Origin: Nematostella vectensis
Lineage: Eukaryota; Cnidaria; Anthozoa; Actiniaria; Edwardsiidae
Reading direction: 5' to 3'
DNA: 64,000 nt
Assembly: GCF_932526225.1 (NCBI RefSeq)
Contig: NC_064045.1
Coordinates: 8,372,138-8,436,137 of the forward strand
The notes below the pieces were generated by a model. It worked only from the letters and a program-made list of their open reading frames with translations, did no database searches and was not told where the DNA came from. Of the stretch, positions 56,668 to 64,000 are shown one piece after another (position 1 is the first letter of the stretch; each line of letters starts with the position of its first letter). The translations under genes were made by a program, and so were the position numbers.

Positions 56668-59600
56668 ACAATATGTATACCTACCAGCTGGCAGCCAGCA
56701 ATCCCTGAAACAAAAAAAAAAAGTAGGAAGTTTAATGCTTGTTAAAATAGCAATAAGAAAGAAACAGAATTAGAATGATAGAAATACTTTAAGAAAAAGT
56801 AGGACATCAGGACAATATGCTGTAAACATAGCTTCATATTTTGTTTTCATTTCTTCCTGATATATTTGTCTCAATTAGCTCATGATTTTAAACATTTTAA
56901 TACAAAACACACTTACCCCTTTGACTTCATTATAACCAATCTTGAAGCCAGGTGCCATGATGCGATAATCACATGCCAGGGCCACCAGACAACCCCCCCC
57001 TGGACTATTACCCTGGTATATACACAATCAATGTTAGTAGGGCAAGCCTGGCTATGAGACAGGGGGGGGTCAGAGGATTACCCCCCCTGGACTATTACCC
57101 TGGTATTTACACAATCAATGTTAGTAGGGCAAGCCTGGCTGTGAGACAGGGGGGGTCAGAGGGTTATCCCCCCCTGGACTATTACCCTGGTATATACACA
57201 ATCAATGTTAGTAGGGCAAGCCTGGCTATGAGACAGAGGGGTCAGAGGATTACCCCCCCTGGACTATTACCCTGGTATATACACAATCAATGTTAGTAGG
57301 GCAAGCCTGGCTATGGGACAGAGGGGGTCAGAGGATTACCCCCCCCCCCTGGACTATTACCCTGGTATATACACAATCAATGTTAGTAGGGCAAGCCTGG
57401 CTATGAGACAGGGGGGGTCAGAGGATTACCCCCCCCCCCTGGACTATTACCCTGGTATATACACAATCAATGTTAGTAGGGCCAGCCTGGCTATGGGACA
57501 GAGGGTGAGACAGAAGCTTACCCCCCTGGAGTATTACCCTGTCATAAGTCTTTAACATTAGCAGGCCTTAGGGGAACGCTAGTGAAGTTTATCTGAGGTA
57601 AGGTAAGGTAAGATGAAGTAAGGGGAGTTGAGGTGATATGAGGCAGGGTGAGGTGAGGCAATAAGAGTTGAGGAGTATTATAAATAAACACCAAAAATAT
57701 TATTGACAACTCAAGCCAAGACAGGTGCAATATCCCTCATGGCTAAGTCTAGATAGGGTTTCTATTGACTACTGTATATTTTGGAATTTTAATGGGGAGC
57801 TTTAACAATGCAACCCGCTAGCCTTTTGATAGGTTTCTACACTCACATTGATGGAGGCGACGGTTGCTAGGCGTGACCCGTACAGACGCTGCCAGAATTC
57901 CTGCTGTCTGCGGCGGTACACCTTAAGCCTGTCAGCCTTTGTCTGGTAGAGTTCATTAATGTCTGTGCCATATGAGAAAATCCTTGGAATATTCTAGGAT
58001 GAAAAGAAATAAAAAATTTCAGATAGTTGATTGTACATATGATGGTTTTGGGTTAGCTATTAAAAACAATTATGTCAAAAAAACAAGGTTTGGCATTACA
58101 TACCTGTTATCCCCAAAAAATCTCAAGGCTTGATAATTGTATGAGGGGAGGGGTGGGGTATAATAATTTTTGGGGGAGGGGTAGGGTTAACCCTCACAGG
58201 GGGCTCGCAAGCTGAAGCAAGCAAAATGGCTTTCCGTGCACACAGGCACGTACACAAGGGGTGCGCGTGCTCCCCCCTTGGTGGCCAAAAAGTGGGTCAT
58301 TTCTTATAATGGAATCTTCAAATACTATGCTTTTTCCATATGTGCACCCCCACCCCCCTCAGCCAATCCTGGGTTGGCGCCTGACATGCGTGTTCCACAA
58401 GGAATGCACAAGGAATTATTTTATTTCTCATTACTGATAGAAAATAGGCAGTTTCTATATAAGGATGCTAAAAAGCGTGAGATGGAGAAGAGAGCGGGAG
58501 AAGGGGTCCAAAATCTTGAGACTCCCGCCTAATGCGTGAGAGTTGACAGGTATGGTATTAAACTGTGCACCAGGCACATAAAATACCTGGGGGGAGGGAG
58601 GGGATGGAAGAAATCAGGTGTAGGAGGGGGGTTGTGGGGCTGCAAAAATTTTAACCACCCCAAAGGGGCGCAAGAAAAATTGGCCCTCTAACAGCGGGGG
58701 GGGGGGGGGGGGGGGGGGGGGGGGTGGGGGGGGGAAGGTTTTACTTTATAAAACATTTAACGTTTTAAAGCTTTTACTCTGAAGTGAGGCTTTTACGTTC
58801 TCGTGTCATTCATAATATATACAGAACACACCCTAGCCTGAGCCCTTCTTTATATAACCTTACACTTTTTCTAGATATTTTGACTTGCTCAATTGATTTT
58901 GTTTTTTGTTAGTCAGATATGAAATAGAGGGTCCCTAAAGGCCAATAATTATAGATCCTGATCCTGAACAATAATTATAGATCCTGCTCTTAAATTAATT
59001 CTTTCATACCGAAGTAATGATCACTCCTCGACAGTCTCTGTCATTTTCTAGGTCCTCCATGGCCAGGCAAAACTCCTCTAGAAAGTCAAGACTCCAAGAG
59101 TTTGATGGCTCGCTGTGCATTACGAGCTCTGCCACACCATTATCCTTCTCATTCAATGATATGCTGCTATTATACCGCATTTGATTGACAAGTGTGGGGG
59201 AGGAAGCCTGAGCTCTAGGTAGAAATGATCCAGCTCTTGCTGTATAAAGATAATAGATTTTTGATCATCATTTTCATCATCATAATATTTATGATTCTTA
59301 TTGTTGCTGTTATTGTTATCATTATAAGTTGTATCATTATTATTATCAGCATCATCAGCAACAGCAGCAGTATCATTACTATAATAAGTTTTGTTTCCTT
59401 ATTTATCCTAGACCCAAGGCATATGGCAAACCAAATTCAATCATTTCCTTTTGTTTGACATAAAATGTTAAGCCTGCCTAAGCATAAGTTACCCAGATGT
59501 AGGTTCAAGGAAATAAACTAACAGGGTTGCCATTTTATAGTTGCGATTCAAGATGGTTTGAAAATGATTTTTGTAAATGATTTCCAGTTTAATTTAGAAT

Positions 59601-60231
59601 ATTCTTTTATATCCTTTTATGCGATCCATTGAAATCCGTTTCTGGTTTCGACATTTTTAAAGATTGTATTGTCACAAAATATTATGATTACATAGAACGA
59701 CCAAAATCCCAGAAGAATTTTCACATTACGATCTATTGCTTTATTGCTTACATTCAAGTACCAAAGCGAAGAATAAATAATTTTGCTTTCAGCGTTTGTG
59801 ATTCAGAGCGAATGATCGATAGTCAGGACGGATCTTATTCCTCTTGTGGTTTCTCGGTTCGTTTCGTGACATGGGTCTATATCGACGAGGTGTCGCAATT
59901 TTGTACGTGTTTTAATCTATTGAAAACAAAATAAGTGAACAGCAGAATTGCTTTACTAAACTTAAGAGCCCCGAAGATATTAAGGGAATTTGGTAGCATC
60001 GGAATGGCTTTCCGACATTTGACCAGAGTGGTTCAACGTTAGTGAGAGAAGCCATTCTAATGTTACACTCGAATGGATTCTTTTGGCTGGGGTAACTACA
60101 AAATGGCTTTTTAACTGTTAGTTATTATGATAAAATGTATATATTTTATCTTTGGGTGTTTGTGAATAATTGATTAACAAGATGTGCTTACCTGCACCAA
60201 GTCTAAACGCTCGCAGACACGAGGCAGCCAT
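55420..60231 (-). CDS. ECI1: Enoyl-CoA delta isomerase 1, mitochondrial (7 exons)
   Basis: Shifts 3-cis/trans enoyl-CoA to 2-trans-enoyl-CoA in beta-oxidation of unsaturated fatty acids. Exons (minus): 60231-60192, 59212-59010, 57993-57847, 57012-56917, 56704-56685, 56245-56067, 55613-55420. Phases agree, giving 292 aa (human 302). The N-terminus MAASCLRAFRLGAAQASS is Arg-bearing and acid-free, as expected for a mitochondrial presequence. Crotonase core: SWSLDFLEEFCLAMEDLEND, then FSYGTD (usual FSAGLD), ASINGNSPGGGCLVALACDY, and KIGYNEVKG with catalytic-type Glu at about residue 159. Exon 5 is a 20-nt microexon (GLLAAS plus part of W). The C-terminal helix FVARVQKDYTQKSIQNLLEK matches human FVSFISKDSIQKSLQMYLER. 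Intron 3 is largely a minisatellite that repeats the exon 4 acceptor. The start sits in GGATTTCAAGATGGC. Confidence 0.94.
55706..55790. mobile_element. 85-bp MITE, relative of 50797-50921
   Basis: In ECI1 intron 6. GGGCCGGTTCCTATAAAGCA at the left and TCTGCTTTCTAAGAACCCGG at the right are inverted. ATTCATCACTAGGTTGGCGTTAA matches the inner right arm of the 125-bp copy. Internally shortened and more diverged. Confidence 0.82.
56408..56495 (+). repeat. Degenerate copy of the G-tract dispersed repeat
   Basis: In ECI1 intron 5. TTAGCCAGGATTTGCTGAGA, GGTATCATATGGAAAAATGG and GAATTGACCCACTT follow the layout of the copy at 44384-44510, but the G-tract is lost and the end runs into a GAT microsatellite. 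Confidence 0.65.
56490..56670. repeat. (GAT/GGT)n microsatellite beside the ECI1 microexon
   Basis: About 180 bp of GAT triplets with GGT interruptions. On the ECI1 strand it begins about 16 nt after the donor of the 20-nt exon 5, as (ATC)n. Poly-His and poly-Asp ORFs across it are artefacts. Confidence 0.95.
57003..57545 (-). repeat. Minisatellite of 84-90 bp carrying a complete 3' splice-site module
   Basis: Six clear units and one degenerate unit, read on the ECI1 (minus) strand. Each has CCCTACTAACATTGATTG (branch-point consensus TACTAAC), about 20 nt later TATATACCAG, then GGTAATAGTCCAGGGGGG. In the last unit this is the authentic exon 4 acceptor (57012) with codons for GNSPGG. In the other units the exon-like bases run into TAATCC and a TGA. 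G-run length varies between units (6-9). The 107- and 80-aa plus-strand ORFs (DYYPGIYTINVSRASLAM) are repeat artefacts. Confidence 0.95.
57595..57660. repeat. Short AGGTA/AGGTG-type tandem tract
   Basis: Imperfect GGTAA, GGTGA and GAGGT pentamers in ECI1 intron 3 (TTACC/TCACC on the transcribed strand). Confidence 0.7.
58240..58390 (-). repeat. G/C-tract dispersed repeat copy in ECI1 intron 2
   Basis: GGTGGCCAAAAAGTGGGTCA, TTTCTTATAATGGAATCTTC, CTTTTTCCATATG, a C-rich tract and CAGCCAATCCTGGGTTGGCG form an inverted full-length counterpart of the 44384-44510 copy. Confidence 0.78.
58697..58734. repeat. Long poly-G tract in ECI1 intron 2
   Basis: A run of about 38 G with one T interruption. 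It is likely polymorphic, slippage-prone and able to form G-quadruplexes on the plus strand; on the ECI1 transcript it is a C-run. Confidence 0.95.
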
Positions 60232-62101
60232 CTTGAAATCCTAGTTCACAAAGTGGTACTTTTTCTAAAGTGAAATAAAATCGGATTGAAATTTGCTAAT
60301 GAGATCTCGTTTAGAGGTACGACCGTGGCTTGATTGGGTACGCGACGTGGTAAATGTTGCTGTGGCTTACGTTTTAAGGCTTGTTTTTTACGCGTCTGAG
60401 AGCACACCAGAGTAATATCGGTGTGACGCTGATAGAGAGACACTGCTCGTGTGTGAGTGATGCTCGAGTCACGCAACCTGTCACGTCTGGGGTCTTTTTT
60501 CGACCCCATCCAGGATTCGGTGGCCGTGGCGGGTTGGGATCGGGAGGTTGCTAAATGGACCCTTTTTCTCAGGCGGAGGGGGGGGGGGATGTAATGCGAA
60601 TTTTTGTTCTGAAGGTTCCATTTGCGGCAGCCCAAAGAAATTTTACTTTAGTTAGAAACTCGTCTAGCGCTAGGGACTTGGGGGGGGGGGGGGGGGGGGG
60701 GGGGTCAGTGTGGTGGGGTGTTGACCCAAGAAAAGAGTTTGCATTTTAATTCTACCATTTCTTTTATCAACAACATAATTAAAGGTGTAAAGAAAATTTG
60801 CCACCAATTCATAGTCATTATCTTATACATTTGTTAATTATTAAATAAAATTAGTGTGTCGTTTTGTCTAGTGCGTTCTTGTGATATGAGCTCATTCGTT
60901 TTGTTTTGTAATTACGCCGTTCGTTAGTTTTTAAAGTTGATACATTATAAAACGATAAAGTTCCGCGAATGAGTTCTCTATGGCACCTTTACAACAACCC
61001 AGGGTTAGTAGCTATACGTTATCATGTCTCTATGAAAATTGAGTACTTCATTTCGGTCTTTATATGTTAGACTATAAAGATAATCAAAAAGGCGTTAAAA
61101 TCTGTAATTGCTTTGTTGCTTCGTGTAGAAAAGAAAAAAAAAACAGCGGCACCAGCGGCACGCTGACACATAGGTACGTGGGCTCAGGGAACGAGATTGG
61201 AAAAAACAGTATTCAACTGTCAAACCAACTGGAAATATCAAAATCTGTAGTCTATTTTTTTGGCATGGGGCACGCTTTGTTAGAGCGAGATTTAAAAAAA
61301 TCTGATCTTACGTCATTGTTATCTCTTCTTTTCTGATCTGTTCGTTTTCCGCCCACGGAAAGAATTGTTTTTCTCAACCATGGGCGACATAAGGTCTCAC
61401 GTATTCAGCTATTGTATCTTCACACGCACAACTCTGGCCTTCAATAACAGCGTTCTTTGTTCAATGACCTGGTTGAACTCACTTGATTGAACTTCCTTTG
61501 TCTTATTTGCTTCTTTCGGAAACAGAAAAAAAATGATTTGAAACCGAAAAATCGCACTGAAAAACGTTCGATTTCATTTTTATTTCTGTCCATCTGAAAC
61601 ACATTAGACTATATTCTTGAATTTTCGTGAGCAGAAATGAGATTTACAGTGCTTGAATTCAAAATATCACGTAATCCCCCATCTCTGATTTGGAAAAAAA
61701 AAAGATCCCATTTCACTTTAATAAATCTTAATCCTAAACACCGAGAATAATGGAATTTTTTCTGTGAAATCGATCACCCTGTTAATCACACTACTCTACT
61801 CGAGGATTATATATTCACATTATAAAGGAATTTTAGTTACGACGTACCTCATTTTACTCATTCTTTTATGAGAAATTCAATATCTTAGTATTCTCGCATA
61901 CTAAAGTTGCATTATATTGCGTTATTTATGTATATTACTTGTGTTAATTCAGTTATAATATTTTCCGGAAATGATCCATATTGTTAACATTTGTTTACAT
62001 TGGCCCGGGATATTCGTGTCTAACGGGATCTCCCAGCAAACCTTTTCCCCGGTAGAAAAAATGATTCAATCTTTTTCTTTTGCAGGAGGTTAATTTTACG
62101 C
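60232..62101. other. Region upstream of ECI1; no gene recognised
   Basis: The ECI1 5' flank (to about 60500) is moderately GC-rich without a TATA box. A poly-G tract lies at 60680-60704. ORFs of 129 aa (60246, minus) and 90 aa (61064) show no domain or signal and are probably chance. The rest is AT-rich. Confidence 0.5.
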
Positions 62102-62635
62102 CTAGAATTCTAATAAGTCCTCTACCATTCCATCTAATTCTTCCTCCGACTTTGTTCTATCTGAAGGAATCTCTTTTCTATTATTCTGTTGAATGAAATT
62201 GTCCACATTCAATCCGTCCCCCTCTATTTCTTTCATCAATTCCTCCAACTCGTTGTCCATAGAAACAACCGACTTACAATCAGACATTTTATCGTCGTCG
62301 TCCTTATTAGAGGCTTCGACTGCAAGCAAAATTTCTTCCATTTCTTTCCTCCGTTTTTCGACATTTGTAAAAATGTCGTCCAAGTCATCTTCAACAGGGC
62401 TAAGTCTTTTACTAGTTTCTCTCTTCTCGGCCGCTTTTTTCTTTCTCGCCGCTTTCTTCTTTTCTTCGTATTCTTCTACATCACTGAGAATGCTATCCAG
62501 ATCATCATCGGAAACTACGAGGGAATCGTTTTCCTTGTAAGGCGAAAATGCTCGCAACCCTCTTGGACTTTGGATTAGATTCGGTGACAAATTGTTCGGA
62601 TAAACTCCAAGTCTCATTTTCCCATCATCAAACAT
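62102..62635 (-). CDS. Acidic 177-aa protein with four LD-motif-like repeats (unrecognised)
   Basis: Intronless ORF of 177 aa, not recognised as a named family. It is highly charged and predicted soluble. Four segments fit the pattern L-D/E-x-I/L/M-hydrophobic-x-x-V/I/L: LDSILSDV (46-53), LDDIFTNV (85-92), LEELMKEI (130-137) and LDGMVEDL (167-174). Each is preceded by an acidic stretch (SDDD, VEDD, SMDNE, SEEE). This resembles the paxillin LD motif (LDxLLxxL), a short helix bound by focal-adhesion and other helical domains. Between repeats 1 and 2 is a Lys/Ala-rich helix (KKKAARKKKAAEKRE). No LIM domains follow. The clean start (MFDDGKMRLG), sustained composition and terminal motif at the C-end argue for a real gene; absence of introns could mean a retrocopy. 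Confidence 0.6.
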   Translation of the reverse strand: MFDDGKMRLGVYPNNLSPNLIQSPRGLRAFSPYKENDSLVVSDDDLDSILSDVEEYEEKKKAARKKKAAEKRETSKRLSPVEDDLDDIFTNVEKRRKEMEEILLAVEASNKDDDDKMSDCKSVVSMDNELEELMKEIEGDGLNVDNFIQQNNRKEIPSDRTKSEEELDGMVEDLLEF

Positions 62636-64000
62636 TATTCCTGTTCCCTTTCCTATTTTTTGTTTCGTTTTTTTTTTTCTAGACCAATTCTTTTACTGTA
62701 TCCATTGGGTAAAATACATTCTGAGCACGAATACGTTCTCCGGCACTTCAAGCTTCAGGAGTGTGCGTTTTAAGATATCTTATAAATATTCTTCCGTCCG
62801 TAAAATGTGTGGGAACACTTCAATTAACTTAATCGATGTACTCAAAAAAGATCTTTGTCTTCATTTCCAAGATAAATAATTAAACATTGTAAGTCCATTG
62901 CGAAACAAAAACGATTAGTACCATCACCTTATAACTCGAGGGAAGTAATTACCTTAAAAGTTTACTTTACCGCCAGAATTTTTTTTATTCAAAATCTTTT
63001 CGTATTTAAAATGACTTTTTAAGTCACCTTTGCGAAAAAACACAAGAACTCTTGTTATGTACTTGGTTTCACTGAGATTTTACTCAAAATGCACGGGGCT
63101 GTACTCAAATAATAGAATTTTCTATATATAGGGCTATAAAATCAGGTCACCTAAAATTAGTCAAGCTTCTCATCTTCAATTATTCACACTTCTCGCGTAT
63201 TTGCAATTCTGTTAGGCTTTATTGTGTTCGAACTCAATACAAATCCTTATATCACATATGCTTTTTGTCATCAAGTGTAAGTTATTAGTGTTATAACCAT
63301 AAGCTTTCATTGTTTGTATCGTACAGTATACCATAACAAATCTTAAAAGCATTCTTTAGCAACTGCTAGCAGCTAAACCAAACAAACAAAACATCGCGTA
63401 ACTAGTCCAGGAGGCGCTTGCATCCCCTCTGCCACCAAAAACAAAATTTAGAAGAATCGCCACATCTAAAAGATCGCATTATCCTAGTCCAGGTGTTCTT
63501 ACCGGATTTCCTGTCCTTGGAGATGAACCGTGAGGCCGTTTGGGGTCTAAGTCGAGCTCTCATGTGAGTCACAACTTTTACCACAGGAAGCCCGATCAGA
63601 AACCCGGATAAATACGCCTTGGACTTGGCTAACTTCGCCCTTGGTATCTATGACTGCGCACCCGCTCCCCCCCCCCTTCCTCCCTTAATAAATCCTGGCT
63701 ACGCACCTACAGAAACCTGTAAAATGTTATATCGCTCCTCTGCAATAAAATCAAACAGGTGTTCATAAGTAGGGGCAATCATCTGTCTTATAGAAGTGTC
63801 ACGGCGTTTCCTAGGATCAGGCTTTTTTAAGACGTGCGGGCACGAACGGGCAAATCACCTACGTTGACGTTGGTCGCGCGCGCGAGTGACGTGAGGCTAC
63901 ACGCGCAAATTGCAGTTAGGGAGATTATTTGTGTATCCATCATCCGTCGGTTTTGTTTGTTTACCAAAAAATGACAAGTTAGAATTCAAAGTCGTAGGTT
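62636..64000. other. Intergenic to window end; no gene recognised
   Basis: AT-rich up to 63400. At 63665-63705 a C-tract followed by TTAATAAATCCTGGCTACGC with ACC is another end of the G/C-tract dispersed family. The last 150 bp are CpG-rich (GGTCGCGCGCGCGAGTGACG at about 63870) and could be the promoter of a gene beyond the edge. Confidence 0.45.

Noticed and set aside
56378-56773. Poly-His, poly-Asp and poly-Met ORFs
   Set aside because: GAT microsatellite in ECI1 intron 5.
56973-57555. Plus-strand ORFs repeating DYYPGIYTINVSRASLAM
   Set aside because: Antisense reading of the ECI1 acceptor minisatellite; the true signal is on the other strand.
60246-60635. 129-aa minus-strand ORF upstream of ECI1
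   Set aside because: Lies in the ECI1 5' flank, Arg/Lys/Thr-rich without a domain, and contains part of a G-rich tract; no supporting context.

Overview
This is a nuclear window from an animal, not a prokaryote. It has spliced genes with GT-AG introns in consistent phases, a Pol III tRNA gene, LINE, BEL/Pao and MITE remnants, many microsatellites and minisatellites, and long G/C homopolymers. Gene structure and the repeat mix suggest an early-branching eumetazoan, probably a cnidarian such as a sea anemone. That assignment is inference; I could run no search.

Five multi-exon genes were assembled exon by exon from reading-frame phase and family similarity: ERCC1 (+, 3906-13515, 8 exons, 401 aa, nucleotide excision repair); a meteorin-family secreted protein (+, 22101-25612, 3 exons, 280 aa); CLN3/battenin (-, 28224-30791, 2 exons, 449 aa, lysosomal membrane); PIGX (+, 40062-48032, 6 exons, 238 aa, GPI-anchor mannosylation in the ER); and ECI1 (-, 55420-60231, 7 exons including a 20-nt microexon, 292 aa, mitochondrial fatty-acid oxidation). 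A tRNA-Arg(TCT) lies at 39376-39449. Three unrecognised intronless ORFs look plausible: a 97-aa single-pass membrane protein (49154-49447, +), a 78-aa single-pass membrane protein with a PDZ-ligand-like C-terminus (53475-53711, -), and an acidic 177-aa protein with four LD-motif-like repeats (62102-62635, -). The genes do not form a pathway; they are mostly housekeeping genes on both strands.

The rest is repeat-rich. ERCC1 intron 6 holds a 4.5-kb, roughly 60-bp-monomer satellite with a nearly identical 1440-bp higher-order repeat. A non-autonomous transposon with long inverted repeats and a 10-bp target duplication lies at 36153-37274. At least four MITE-like families are present. A BEL/Pao fragment joined to a GIY-YIG fragment sits between identical 57-bp direct repeats (31559-33784). 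A dispersed family carries long G/C tracts.

The most unusual signals are two minisatellites whose monomers each carry a splice site. One in ERCC1 intron 3 repeats a 5' splice site directly from the authentic donor. One in ECI1 intron 3 repeats a 3' splice-site module (TACTAAC branch point, AG, and the first exon bases) directly up to the authentic acceptor. Three of the genes also share a GGATTTCAA(G/A)ATGGC block at the start codon.
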